Below are positions 9,492-17,942 of a stretch of 64,000 bases of DNA, piece by piece; position 1 is the stretch's first letter; every line of letters starts with the position of its first letter. Below the pieces are notes generated by a model that was given only the letters and a program-made list of their open reading frames with translations, was not told the DNA's origin and ran no database searches. A program made the position numbers and the translations under genes. The stretch comes from Flavobacteriaceae bacterium. Its GTDB lineage: Bacteria; Bacteroidota; Bacteroidia; Flavobacteriales; Flavobacteriaceae. The DNA is taken from assembly GCA_028279515.1 (NCBI GenBank), contig JANQNQ010000013.1:62001-126000 (forward strand), read 5' to 3'.

Positions 9492-9725
9492 GTTTCGAAA
9501 AAGAGAACAGCTAGGGTGTATGAAAAAACTGCTACGATGCCCAACAGTTGTTTTCGTCGTCAAATGCGGTGTTTTGAAGATCAATTTTACAACTATTTGA
9601 TTATATATTCTATTGATTAACAGTTATTTGATTTAATATAGTGCCAAAACAAGACTGAATGAAAGTTGTAGCGTTGATTACGACGCCCAAGAGCTTTTTT
9701 TGCAATAATTCTTTGATTTTGGGTG

Positions 9726-10643
9726 TCAGAGAGGTGTTTTTAGGAAGGTGTCAATATAATTAAAATATTGAACTGGCTGGTCTAACCAGCCATAGTGTGC
9801 GCAGTTTTCTAAAAGTACCAATTTCGAATTGGGGAATGTATTATGTGCCTTCTCAGCGATATGCTCTCCAACGATGTCCTGTTTTCCCTGAATAATAAGC
9901 ACAGGCTTTTTAAACTCGAACAACTTTTCTTTACAATCAAAATCAATGGTCCGCATATTTTGAAAGACCAGTGTATTGATCTGCATATTAACCTGTGTTA
10001 GGCGCTCTGCTATTTTTGGGACAAACGATTTGTTGTAAAGATAGGCTGGAGCTAAATTTTTTGCACGGTTAATGCGTGCATGGTATGTGGTATCGCCATT
10101 TGCTATCTTTCTTGCCCAATAGTTGACGGCATTACGTTGTTTTTCTGTCAATCTCGAGGTGATATTGAGACCGCTAAACAATTCCATGTCAATGCCTCCC
10201 GAAGATGAAAGAATGAGTTTGCTGATTCTTTCAGGATGCTGTGCAGCATAATAGGAAGCAAGCATTCCGCCAAATGAATGGCCAAACACGATCCAGGTAT
10301 CCAGTTTTAAGTGTCTCCTGATGATCTCAATGTCAGCCACCATGTGGTCCATGGTAATCGTTTCACGATTGGCCAAAGGAATAGAAGATTCTCCTGTTCC
10401 TCTTTGATCATAGATAATGGCTTTGTTATTTTTACTGATTGTTTTTGCAAGATCGGCAAATCCATTGCTGTTCATTCCTGGTCCACCATTGATGATCAGC
10501 ACGGGAGTGCCAATTTCACCGAATACATTGAGGTGAATGGTGTTGTCTCCATCTTTGATGTCAATGGTCTTCTGTCCCATTGCCTTAAATGAGGTAAGGG
10601 AAAGAAGCGTTGCAAAAAGGAAAACTTTTATGGGCATGATCAC
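9726..10643 (-). CDS. Secreted alpha/beta hydrolase, proline-iminopeptidase-like
   Basis: This 305-residue protein has a cleavable signal (MPIKVFLFATLLSLTSFKAMGQ) and an alpha/beta hydrolase fold. INGGPGMNSNGF is the HGGPG-type oxyanion-hole motif of prolyl aminopeptidases (peptidase family S33). The nucleophile elbow is FGHSFGGML, the acid is probably in IQGKQDIVGE, and the catalytic His is in ENCAHYGWLDQP. It may release N-terminal residues from peptides in the periplasm or hydrolyse another ester or amide. Two ATGs are possible (10643 and 10637); both precede the signal peptide. The minus-strand -7 box TAGTTTTG at 10667-10674 is placed correctly for either. Confidence 0.82.
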   Translation of the reverse strand: MIMPIKVFLFATLLSLTSFKAMGQKTIDIKDGDNTIHLNVFGEIGTPVLIINGGPGMNSNGFADLAKTISKNNKAIIYDQRGTGESSIPLANRETITMDHMVADIEIIRRHLKLDTWIVFGHSFGGMLASYYAAQHPERISKLILSSSGGIDMELFSGLNITSRLTEKQRNAVNYWARKIANGDTTYHARINRAKNLAPAYLYNKSFVPKIAERLTQVNMQINTLVFQNMRTIDFDCKEKLFEFKKPVLIIQGKQDIVGEHIAEKAHNTFPNSKLVLLENCAHYGWLDQPVQYFNYIDTFLKTPL

Positions 10644-10666
10644 GTTAGATTTTTGAGTGCTCTTTT

Positions 10667-10674
10667 CAAAACTA
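10667..10674 (-). promoter_or_regulatory. -7 box TAGTTTTG of the S33-like hydrolase
   Basis: The plus strand reads CAAAACTA, giving TAGTTTTG on the minus strand, an exact match to TAnnTTTG. It is 24-30 bases before the two candidate ATGs. Confidence 0.4.
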
Positions 10675-10738
10675 CATTTTTTACGAGCAATGGACTCCCA
10701 AAATTTTGATAAAAGACCTCTAATGGGAAATAGAAGGC

Positions 10739-11290
10739 TTAAGAATCTTTACGGTCAAATTCGAACTCCTTAAAAATATCCCAGTGTTTGCCATTGTGTT
10801 TTATCAGGAAAATACTGGAGACCACAAAAGTATCTTCGAAAGCGCGTTTTTCGAATAAGGGCCAAGCTTGGTTGAAGGCTTCTTCGCTCAAGTCTCTTGT
10901 GGCAATGGTCATATGGGGGTGAAAGGAACTCTTAAGTTCCTTCTCTTCAAAATTCAATTCTACTGAAAGAAAATGATTAAGCGAAACATGAAGTCGGGTA
11001 ATGGGGTGGTGGTCTTTTATTTTTACGAAGAGCACGCGCGGTGCAAAGCAGTCAAACCCATCCAGAACCACTTCAAAATTAGATTGGGTAGCTGCAAAAG
11101 AATCGAGCGACGAAACGAGCGCATGTTCTGCATCTACAGACCTTCTAAAAGGCATAACCAATGTAATGTGAGCCGGAGATTTAAGTGCATGTTTTACGTC
11201 AAAATTGAGCTGCAGCTCTTCTTTTAGCCCCTTGACCCGTTCTCTCAAAGACTCATGTGGAACCAATGCAATGTAGTACAACTGACTCAT
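10739..11290 (-). CDS. 2'-5' RNA ligase / 2H phosphodiesterase family protein
   Basis: This 183-residue protein carries both signature motifs of the 2H phosphoesterase superfamily (LigT/ThpR): His41-Ile-Thr43 in PAHITLVMPF and His126-Met-Thr128 in FHPHMTIATRD. Members act on 2',3'-cyclic or 2'-5' phosphodiester bonds in RNA; many bacterial members are cyclic phosphodiesterases. The spacing between motifs and total length fit the family. The start ATG overlaps the TGA of the upstream thioesterase gene (ATGA at 11287-11290), so the two are translationally coupled although functionally unrelated. Confidence 0.85.
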   Translation of the reverse strand: MSQLYYIALVPHESLRERVKGLKEELQLNFDVKHALKSPAHITLVMPFRRSVDAEHALVSSLDSFAATQSNFEVVLDGFDCFAPRVLFVKIKDHHPITRLHVSLNHFLSVELNFEEKELKSSFHPHMTIATRDLSEEAFNQAWPLFEKRAFEDTFVVSSIFLIKHNGKHWDIFKEFEFDRKDS

Positions 11291-11694
11291 CTTTTATCTT
11301 TGATACAGGCCATGGTAGCCATCATAGTAGCAAATACTGTTTCGCCAGTTTCATCGGTAACGCGACCTTCGCAGAAGGTCAAGGTTCTTCCGGATTTGAT
11401 GACTTTTCCTTCGGCGACAATTTTTTTGGCATTTGCCGGACGAATAAAATTCGTTTTAAACTCCACGGTAAGTACGTTCGAATCTTCAGGCATCATGCTA
11501 TACGCGGCGTATCCGCAGGCAACATCTACGATGCTAGTGACCACCCCTGCATGAAAAAAGCCATGTTGTTGGGTAAGTTGCTCATTGTGTTCGCAAGTGA
11601 TGCGAACCAGGCCCTCTTTGACGGTGATCAATTCGGCACCCAAATATTGCATGAAACCTTGTCGGTCAAAACTGTCTTTAATTCTTTTTTCCAT
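11287..11694 (-). CDS. PaaI-like hotdog thioesterase
   Basis: This 135-residue hotdog-fold protein has the hallmark helix GFFHAGVVTSIVDVACGYAA of PaaI/YigI-type acyl-CoA thioesterases, where the HG/HA segment lies at the active site and the following Asp (VDVA) serves as the general base region. The beta strands VEFKTNFIRPA and LTFCEGRVTDE follow in order. It likely hydrolyses an aryl- or acyl-CoA thioester in the cytoplasm. It is the first gene of a two-gene operon with the 2H phosphodiesterase. A near-consensus -7 box TATCTTTA (minus strand) lies at 11755-11762. Confidence 0.85.
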   Translation of the reverse strand: MEKRIKDSFDRQGFMQYLGAELITVKEGLVRITCEHNEQLTQQHGFFHAGVVTSIVDVACGYAAYSMMPEDSNVLTVEFKTNFIRPANAKKIVAEGKVIKSGRTLTFCEGRVTDETGETVFATMMATMACIKDKR

Positions 11695-11809
11695 AAAGTA
11701 GGAATGGCTTGTGTGATGAAAATGCGCTCGTATTTAGTTTGAGCTTTGCTCTGTTAAAGATACAAATTTAGAAAGCCCAAGTACTGCGGAAGCTTCTTTG
11801 CAACATAAA

Positions 11810-11837
11810 AAAACGGCGTTATCACTAACGCCGTTTT
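11810..11837 (-). terminator. Intrinsic terminator after the esterase gene
   Basis: A perfect 12-bp inverted repeat (arms AAAACGGCGTTA and TAACGCCGTTTT, loop TCAC) is followed on the minus strand by a T run. It lies 26 bp past the stop of the minus-strand esterase gene. Confidence 0.8.
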
Positions 11838-11862
11838 ATCGTTTGTGGCCTGAATGACCCAG

Positions 11863-12579
11863 CTATAGACCCATCAGAATATTTGCTAACGCTTTAGGTT
11901 GTGAAAAGTTGGGTGTATGACTGGTATTCAAGGAAAATACTTCCTCCACTTTTCCATCGTACATGGCCCTTTGTACTTCTATTGGAATTGCATTGTCTTG
12001 TAAGCATTCGATATAGTACTTTGGGATTTTTCCCCAGCTTCCCTCAGTAACCTGAAGTTCGTAAGTCAAGGGCGCTACAGGTTCTTTTACAATGTTCGGT
12101 TTGGCTGCTTCAAATGCTTCCTTCGGAATGTCATGCGCAAACGCTTCATGCATGGCCTCTTCTTTGACAAGCGCATAGGCATGATCTTCCGATAAGTAAA
12201 AATTATCAACCGCCATTGAGCCTTTCACACCTTGTACGGCATTAAAGAATGAGCCCCCGTTTGGTAATAGGAAAGCCGTGAGATATACAATGCTCTTCAC
12301 TTTTTTCGGCCGTACTTCCGCAGCACGACTTACGGTAATTCCATTAAAACTATGTCCAACTAAAATAGCAGGCTCGTCTATTGTATCAAGAATTTGCGTG
12401 ATGGTCAGCACATAATCATGCATCGCAATTTCAGTTGAGGGGGTATTGTCCTGCCCATGCCCAGGAAGATCTGGTGCGATTACTGTGTGTCCGTTGGATT
12501 CAAGGATGGTCTTTACGGATTCCCACTGCCAAGCGCCTAGCCAAGCAGAATGCACCAGAATAAATGTTTCTTTTTTCAT
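11863..12579 (-). CDS. Alpha/beta hydrolase, EstC/hydroxynitrile-lyase-like esterase
   Basis: This 238-residue protein starts MKKETFILVHSAWLGAWQW, close to the HGAWHGAW opening of the plant methylesterase/EstC group of alpha/beta hydrolases. Here the usual Gly after His is Ser. The nucleophile is Ser77 in LVGHSFNGITVS and the catalytic His sits in LNTSHTPNFSQPKAL. APDLPGHG is the usual strand-4 loop. The start was taken at the ATG at 12579 because the protein fold begins there; the extra upstream codons have no family resemblance. It has no signal peptide and is cytoplasmic. Substrate unknown: likely a small ester. It is a single-gene unit bounded by a strong terminator downstream and the gcvP terminator upstream. 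Confidence 0.8.
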   Translation of the reverse strand: MKKETFILVHSAWLGAWQWESVKTILESNGHTVIAPDLPGHGQDNTPSTEIAMHDYVLTITQILDTIDEPAILVGHSFNGITVSRAAEVRPKKVKSIVYLTAFLLPNGGSFFNAVQGVKGSMAVDNFYLSEDHAYALVKEEAMHEAFAHDIPKEAFEAAKPNIVKEPVAPLTYELQVTEGSWGKIPKYYIECLQDNAIPIEVQRAMYDGKVEEVFSLNTSHTPNFSQPKALANILMGL

Positions 12580-12682
12580 AAGGTTTTGTTTGAAGATGAA
12601 AACGATGTTAGAGTTTAACAAGACGAAACTAGAGGAGCGTGAGCTTTAGCGCAAAAGCAAAGTAATAAGTGGGCACAAAAAA

Positions 12683-12712
12683 GAAACCCCCGTATCATAA
12701 TACGAGGGTTTC
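12683..12712 (-). terminator. Intrinsic terminator after gcvP
   Basis: The arms GAAACCCCCGTAT and ATACGAGGGTTTC form a 13-bp stem with one mismatch and a 4-base loop. A six-T run follows on the minus strand. It lies 22 bp past the gcvP stop. Confidence 0.8.
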
Positions 12713-12733
12713 GGGATTTTATGTGAAAAGAAA

Positions 12734-15580
12734 CTATGCTTCCATGTACGCTTCAATTGGAGCGCAAGTACAGATCAAATTTCTATCTCCGTAGGCGTCA
12801 TCAACACGTCTAACGCTTGGCCAGAACTTGTTGTCAGCAACATACTCTAATGGATAGGCCGCCTTTTCTCTTGAGTACGGCAATGTCCATTGATCAGCGG
12901 TAAGCATCGCCAAGGTATGCGGTGCGTTGCGCAAGATATTTTGCTCTTCATCTTTAGTAGAAGCTTCGATCTCTTTTCTAATCGAGATCATGGCATCACA
13001 AAAACGATCTAACTCGGCAACGCTCTCACTTTCTGTAGGCTCTACCATGATCGTTCCGGCTACCGGGAAGGACACTGTTGGAGCATGGAACCCATAGTCC
13101 ATAAGACGCTTGGCGATATCGACCACTTCGATTCCGTGTTGTTTAAACGGACGACAATCAATGATCATCTCGTGTGCAGCTCTTCCTCTTTCACCAGAGT
13201 ACAAAACGTCATAATGACCTTGCAGTCGTTCTTTGATATAGTTGGCGTTTAAGATGGCGAATTCAGTGGATCTTTTCAGTCCATCAGCGCCCAGCATAAC
13301 AATGTAACCATACGATATCAAGCAAGCCAAGGCACTGCCCCAAGGAGCGGCAGAGATAGCGGTGATCGCCTGATCGCCACCTGTGGCGATCACTGGGTTT
13401 GAAGGTAAAAATGGGACTAAGTGTTTCGCGACACAGATTGGTCCAACACCCGGGCCGCCACCACCGTGTGGGATGGCAAAGGTCTTATGTAGATTTAAGT
13501 GACACACGTCTGCTCCAATGGCACCAGGATTTGTGAGCCCGACTTGAGCATTCATATTGGCACCATCCATGTATACTTGGCCTCCGTTATCGTGAATGAT
13601 CTGTGTGATCTCTTTGATCGCCGATTCATAAACCCCGTGTGTCGATGGGTATGTGACCATCAATGCGGCAAGGTTGTCTTTGTGAAGAAGTGCCTTCTCA
13701 CGTAGGTCGTCGACATCTATATTCCCTTCTTCAGTTGACTTTGTCACAACGACCTTCATACCTGCCATTACCGCCGAAGCAGGGTTGGTTCCGTGGGCAG
13801 ATGAAGGAATCAGACATACATTTCTGTGTGTATCTCCGCGAGATTCGTGATACGCTCTGATCACCATGAGTCCAGCAAATTCTCCTTGTGCACCTGAATT
13901 AGGTTGTAAAGAGGTTCCAGAGAAACCAGTGATCTCGGTCAAATAATCTTCTAAGTTCTTCAATACCTCCTGATATCCCTGTGCTTGATTGACAGGAGCA
14001 AACGGGTGTATATTACCCCATTGTGCCCAACTAAGCGGTAGCATTTCGGCTGCTGCGTTTAGCTTCATGGTACAGGACCCCAATGAGATCATCGAGTGAT
14101 TTAGAGAGAGGTCTTTTCGCTCTAGTTTTTTGATATAGCGCATCAACTCAGTTTCTGACTGGTAGGTGTTGAATACCTCATTGGTCATGAATTCTGAGTC
14201 TCTTTTTAGGTCGGAAGAAATTCCTCCTTCAATCAGACTTGTTATCACGATGGGTTCCTTCTGAAGCGCTTCAGCAAAAACTCCGATAATGGCATTGGCG
14301 TCCTTGATAGTCGTTGCTTCGTTGAGAGAAATGCTGATCGTTTCGTCGTCAATATAATTGAAGTTGATGTGCTTTGCCTCTGCAGCCTGCTTTACAGCTG
14401 CCGCATTCGCTTTGACACAGATCGTATCAAAATAGGCGGTATTAACTTGGTAAATACCGAGCTCTTCAAGCGCATTAGCAACTGTAACTGTGGTATTGTG
14501 TACTTTATTTGCAATATAGGTCAATCCTTCAGGGCCATGGTATACGGCGTACATCCCAGCCATGACAGCCAAAAGTACTTGCGCAGTACAGATATTTGAA
14601 GTGGCCTTATCTCTTTTGATGTGTTGTTCTCTGGTTTGCAACGCCATGCGCAAGGCTCTGTTACCATTGGCGTCTTTGGTCACCCCGATGATACGGCCAG
14701 GAATGTTTCTCTTATATGCTTCTTTGGTTGCGAAGTAGGCCGCATGTGGACCGCCATAACCTAGCGGAATTCCGAAACGTTGTGTGGTTCCGACCACAAC
14801 ATCAGCGCCCCAATCGCCTGGTGCTTCTAAAAGCACCAAACTCAAAATATCGGCAGCTACCGCAATTTTAATTTCATTTTCCTGAGCTTTCGCGGCAAAT
14901 TCTTTGTAGTTGAATAGTTGTCCGTGTTTTCCAGGGTATTGGAGTAGAGCACCGAAGAAACCTTCGCTGAAATCAAACGCCTCATGATCGCCAATTACTA
15001 ATTCAATACCTAGCGGAATGGCTCTTGTCTTCAACAGCGAAAGTGTTTGCGGTAAAATCTCTTGCGAAACGAAGAAACGCACCACATCACTTTTCTTTTG
15101 AGCACGAGAACGTAACGCAAACAACATGGCCATGGCTTCAGCCGCCGCGGTACTTTCATCTAACAATGAAGCATTGGCTAATTCCATTCCAGTAAGGTCA
15201 GTGACCATAGTCTGAAAATTCAGCAATGCCTCCAGACGTCCTTGAGCAATTTCTGCTTGGTACGGCGTATATGCCGTATACCATCCTGGATTTTCAAGGA
15301 TGTTTCTTTGAATGACCGCTGGGGTTATACCCTCGTGGTATCCAAGTCCGATATAGGATTTGAACACTTGGTTCTTGGCGGCCATTTCTTGAATGTGCGA
15401 CAAGAATTCATGTTCGCTTAATGCATTGGGTAATTTTAGTTCTTCCTTTAGTAGAATATCGTCGGGAATTGTTTCAAAGATCAATTGGTCTAACGAATCA
15501 GCGCCAACGGTTTTTAGCATGTGTTTAAGGTCACTTTCTTTAGGGCCTATGTGACGCAGTGCAAAAGAATCTGTTCTCAT
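12734..15580 (-). CDS. gcvP: Glycine dehydrogenase (decarboxylating), P protein
   Basis: This is the full-length single-chain P protein of the glycine cleavage system (948 residues from the chosen start), which decarboxylates glycine and passes the aminomethyl group to lipoyl GcvH. The N-terminal half carries the usual [17 protein letters not shown] opening and [20 protein letters not shown]. The C-terminal half carries the PLP-binding Lys699 in [18 protein letters not shown]. The start at [13 protein letters not shown] was chosen over a longer frame because family members begin here and because the minus-strand -7 box TATTTTTG (15608-15615) would put the transcription start at about 15601. 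The gcvT and gcvH genes are not adjacent, as is common in Bacteroidota. Confidence 0.97.
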   Translation of the reverse strand: MRTDSFALRHIGPKESDLKHMLKTVGADSLDQLIFETIPDDILLKEELKLPNALSEHEFLSHIQEMAAKNQVFKSYIGLGYHEGITPAVIQRNILENPGWYTAYTPYQAEIAQGRLEALLNFQTMVTDLTGMELANASLLDESTAAAEAMAMLFALRSRAQKKSDVVRFFVSQEILPQTLSLLKTRAIPLGIELVIGDHEAFDFSEGFFGALLQYPGKHGQLFNYKEFAAKAQENEIKIAVAADILSLVLLEAPGDWGADVVVGTTQRFGIPLGYGGPHAAYFATKEAYKRNIPGRIIGVTKDANGNRALRMALQTREQHIKRDKATSNICTAQVLLAVMAGMYAVYHGPEGLTYIANKVHNTTVTVANALEELGIYQVNTAYFDTICVKANAAAVKQAAEAKHINFNYIDDETISISLNEATTIKDANAIIGVFAEALQKEPIVITSLIEGGISSDLKRDSEFMTNEVFNTYQSETELMRYIKKLERKDLSLNHSMISLGSCTMKLNAAAEMLPLSWAQWGNIHPFAPVNQAQGYQEVLKNLEDYLTEITGFSGTSLQPNSGAQGEFAGLMVIRAYHESRGDTHRNVCLIPSSAHGTNPASAVMAGMKVVVTKSTEEGNIDVDDLREKALLHKDNLAALMVTYPSTHGVYESAIKEITQIIHDNGGQVYMDGANMNAQVGLTNPGAIGADVCHLNLHKTFAIPHGGGGPGVGPICVAKHLVPFLPSNPVIATGGDQAITAISAAPWGSALACLISYGYIVMLGADGLKRSTEFAILNANYIKERLQGHYDVLYSGERGRAAHEMIIDCRPFKQHGIEVVDIAKRLMDYGFHAPTVSFPVAGTIMVEPTESESVAELDRFCDAMISIRKEIEASTKDEEQNILRNAPHTLAMLTADQWTLPYSREKAAYPLEYVADNKFWPSVRRVDDAYGDRNLICTCAPIEAYMEA

Positions 15581-15607
15581 TAGAAATATCAGTTGTGTAA
15601 TTGCGAA

Positions 15608-15615
15608 CAAAAATA
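15608..15615 (-). promoter_or_regulatory. -7 box TATTTTTG of gcvP
   Basis: The minus strand reads TATTTTTG, an exact TAnnTTTG match, 28 bases upstream of the chosen ATG. No glycine-riboswitch-like leader fits in the remaining space of about 20 nt. Confidence 0.5.
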
Positions 15616-15700
15616 CTGATTATTATCTGTTTTCTATAACGATTTCGTTGCCGTGAATAGTTAATTATTAACCAAAAGTAGCGGTTATGAACAGTTTGGC

Positions 15701-15708
15701 TATTTTTG
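15701..15708 (+). promoter_or_regulatory. -7 box TATTTTTG of the UbiA-like gene
   Basis: An exact TAnnTTTG match that would start transcription at about 15714. This lies after the first in-frame ATG (15713) and so favours the ATG at 15722. Confidence 0.5.
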
Positions 15709-15721
15709 TTTCATGCGTTTT

Positions 15722-16525
15722 ATGAGGCGTCTTTTTAATTTTTACTTGGACAGCAGTATTCATGTGGCTTTGGCGGTATACGCCCTAGTTCGGGTTACGA
15801 TGAAAAAGTTCAACATTCTATTTGATGATCCATTGGGCTATTTTGTGTTTTTTGGGACCATTGTGGCCTACAATTTCATCAAGTATGGGAGTAAGGCAAA
15901 GCGATACTTCATAGTGAGGTCAAAGTACACGAAGTTGATACAGGCCTTGAGCGTACTTTGTTTTTTAGCGATGTGCTTTTTCGCCTTGCAATTATCTTCT
16001 TCGGTATGGACTTGGGTTGCTGGCCTTACTGTATTGAGTTTGCTGTACATCATTCCCTTTTTTCCGAATAAGAAAAACTTTAGAAGCCTACATGGCATCA
16101 AGATCTATATTGTGGCATTAAGTTGGGCAGGGGTCACAGTCATACTACCAATGGCCAATAATCAAATGGTTATTGATCATGATGCGTTGATTGAAATAGT
16201 GCAGCGATTTTTATTTGTGATTGCCATTACGCTACCTTTTGAGATACGAGACTTGCGATACGATCAACTGAATCTAGGGACCATTCCGCAAAAGCTTGGC
16301 GTGAAAGGCACACGGATTTTTGGTTCAGTGCTGATGGGTGGTTTTCTTATGCTGACCTTTTTCAAGGATCGTTTGCCAGATTCAGAGTTGTTGGTGAATG
16401 CATGTGTAGCCCTATTGGCGACAGCCCTTTTGTGGGGAGCTAAAAAAGAACAAGCTGCCTATTATAGCAGCTTTTGGGTAGAAAGTATTCCGATAGTTTG
16501 GCTCTTACTTTTAATCGCCTTTTAA
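15722..16525 (+). CDS. UbiA-like polytopic membrane protein
   Basis: This 267-residue integral membrane protein has about 8-9 hydrophobic helices. The segment FEIRDLRYDQLNLGTIPQKLG strongly resembles the second Asp-rich motif region of UbiA prenyltransferases (xxRDxxxDxxxGxxTxPxxLG). The first Asp-rich motif (NDxxDxxxD) expected after the first or second helix is not visible; that region reads FIKYGSKAKRYF. It may therefore be a divergent or non-catalytic UbiA relative, or have another activity. Similar unnamed proteins occur in Flavobacteriaceae. The start is set by the promoter position (see 15701-15708). Function is not known from sequence. Confidence 0.72.
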   Translation: MRRLFNFYLDSSIHVALAVYALVRVTMKKFNILFDDPLGYFVFFGTIVAYNFIKYGSKAKRYFIVRSKYTKLIQALSVLCFLAMCFFALQLSSSVWTWVAGLTVLSLLYIIPFFPNKKNFRSLHGIKIYIVALSWAGVTVILPMANNQMVIDHDALIEIVQRFLFVIAITLPFEIRDLRYDQLNLGTIPQKLGVKGTRIFGSVLMGGFLMLTFFKDRLPDSELLVNACVALLATALLWGAKKEQAAYYSSFWVESIPIVWLLLLIAF

Positions 16526-16538
16526 TATCTTACTTTGA

Positions 16539-16796
16539 TCATTGAGACAATTTCTCTTGTAGCTTTTTTCTCATTTCATCCTTACTATTGGTATTCATAG
16601 CAGTACCATTTGCTTGGTTCATAAGGTCTGTAAGCTTTCGATTCTTTTTGGTGTAAGCTTGTGTTACTCTGCACCAAGAAAGACGAAGGTTTAATTTCAC
16701 CTTTTCCCAAAACGAAGCTTCTCCATATTGCGATTTATCGCAGATATGCTTTGCCTCGTCGCATGAAATAAAAAGTATGTTCTTTTTCTTTTCCAT
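16539..16796 (-). CDS. Small Cys/His protein paired with ECF sigma factor
   Basis: This 85-residue soluble protein lies 16 bp downstream of the sigma-factor gene on the same strand. It contains CDEAKHICDKSQYGEASFWEKVKLNLRLSWC (positions 12-42), which matches a small Bacteroidota family typically encoded beside ECF sigma factors, with conserved Cys residues and a DKxQYxEASxxEKxKLNxH-like core. By memory of that family, the second Cys of its CxxC pair is replaced here (Cys42-Arg-Val-Thr). A zinc-finger or anti-sigma-like role is inferred only from position and composition. Some databases mislabel such proteins as glycine dehydrogenase; nothing in the sequence supports that. Confidence 0.75.
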   Translation of the reverse strand: MEKKKNILFISCDEAKHICDKSQYGEASFWEKVKLNLRLSWCRVTQAYTKKNRKLTDLMNQANGTAMNTNSKDEMRKKLQEKLSQ

Positions 16797-16812
16797 TATC
16801 CTTTCATCGTAA

Positions 16813-17367
16813 TTAAAACCAATTCTGTTCTAGGCATCCTGCCAGAGCTGTACGCGCCCTGTGTATGATGACCCAAAGGTTAGACGGGGTGATATTTAAT
16901 TCATTACAAATTGTTTCAGTATCATACCCTTGAATTGTCTTTCTTCTAAAAATAAGGGCTTGCTTCTCGGGTAATTTGTCGATGCATTCTTCAATCGCAA
17001 GACCCAATTCTTCATTTTGCATTTCGTCTTCAGCATTCTTATCGAATACATCGGCCACACGCTCTTCTAGCCAATCTCCTTCAGAATCGCTATCTGAACT
17101 GTAATTCATGTGAACCTCTGCTTGCCCCTTCTTTGAGTTGATCTTTCGATAGTAGTCGATGATCTTCCTTTTCAATATAGAAATCAACCAAGTACGCTCT
17201 GAAGCTTCCCCCTTAAAATTCTCCATGGACTTTAAACCCGCGAAGAAGGTCTCTTGAACCAGATCTTCTGCAGTTTCGCGATCCTTTACCCGAACTATCG
17301 TATAGTTAAAGAGGTAATCGGCGTAGCGATCAATCCATTTGTTAGGGTCCAGTGTTTTGGTTGACAT
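16813..17367 (-). CDS. ECF RNA polymerase sigma factor
   Basis: This 184-residue sigma-70 protein of ECF type has region 2 (YLFNYTIVRVKDRETAEDLVQETFFAGLKSMENFKGEASERTWLISILKRKIIDYYR) and region 4 (LPEKQALIFRRKTIQGYDTETICNELNITPSNLWVIIHRARTALAGCL) joined by an acidic linker (SSDSDSEGDWLEE). The start ATG at 17367 (MSTKTLDPNKW) is preferred over 17388 because the minus-strand -7 box at 17390-17397 places the transcript start between them. Together with the small downstream Cys protein it forms a two-gene operon. No transmembrane anti-sigma factor is adjacent. Confidence 0.92.
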   Translation of the reverse strand: MSTKTLDPNKWIDRYADYLFNYTIVRVKDRETAEDLVQETFFAGLKSMENFKGEASERTWLISILKRKIIDYYRKINSKKGQAEVHMNYSSDSDSEGDWLEERVADVFDKNAEDEMQNEELGLAIEECIDKLPEKQALIFRRKTIQGYDTETICNELNITPSNLWVIIHRARTALAGCLEQNWF

Positions 17368-17389
17368 GCTTTTTGAGAATTTTAGCACT

Positions 17390-17397
17390 CAAAAATA
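17390..17397 (-). promoter_or_regulatory. -7 box TATTTTTG of the ECF sigma operon
   Basis: The minus strand has TTGG, 19 bases, then TATTTTTG, matching the Bacteroidota -33/-7 layout. The predicted transcript start is at about 17383. Confidence 0.55.
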
Positions 17398-17470
17398 GCA
17401 TAAAAAGTTGACTTGCCAATTTCTGGAAGCTGCAAGCGCAATTCTTAACTAAAAATTAGGAATTCGAAGT

Positions 17471-17941
17471 TCAGAGAAACTGCCGCCATTGTTCGGATTC
17501 GGCTACTTTTTTAATGAAGTGATTCCTTTTTGACAGAACCCGCCTAAGATACCTTTTTAAGAAGAGAAGGTCTGCCAATTTACCGAGGGGGCCCAAAGGA
17601 GATGCATACGAGAACGTATCGACCATTAGAACTCCGCCTTCTATTTTTTTAAAGTGATGACTGTGTACGAAGTATTTGAATGGACCCTTCACCATTTCAT
17701 CGGTAAATAGATTGTGCTTTTCAAGAGAGGTCACTTTGCTGGTGAGTTGTTGCCTCACCCCAAGATGTACGGCACTCCAAGTAACAGTTTCGCCGATTTC
17801 GATAAGGCCGGTTGTTCTACCCGCAATGGCTTTTTCGTTATGTTCAACGAAGGTGGCTTTATGAAGGTCGATGCTACGTGCCAGATCAAATACACGATCG
17901 ACTGAACTTTGAATGTATGTTTTTAAATAGATGGTGGGCAT
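17471..17941 (-). CDS. SRPBCC-family (START-like) protein
   Basis: This 156-residue protein opens MPTIYLKTYIQSSVDRVFDLARSIDLH, the usual first strand and helix of SRPBCC/polyketide-cyclase-like helix-grip folds, with ETVTWSAVHLGVRQQLTSKVTSLE as the central strands. Such proteins bind a hydrophobic ligand in a deep cavity. The ATG at 17941 starts 1 base after the stop of the epimerase gene, so it is the last gene of the GbsR-led operon. An upstream ATG at 17959 would overlap that gene by 17 bp and is less likely. SRPBCC and TIGR01777 proteins are often neighbours or fused, supporting a joint function. Confidence 0.8.
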   Translation of the reverse strand: MPTIYLKTYIQSSVDRVFDLARSIDLHKATFVEHNEKAIAGRTTGLIEIGETVTWSAVHLGVRQQLTSKVTSLEKHNLFTDEMVKGPFKYFVHSHHFKKIEGGVLMVDTFSYASPLGPLGKLADLLFLKRYLRRVLSKRNHFIKKVAESEQWRQFL

Positions 17942-17942
17942 A

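Noticed and set aside
16539-16796. Glycine dehydrogenase label for the small protein
   Set aside because: There is no PLP-enzyme signature and the real gcvP is at 12734-15580.
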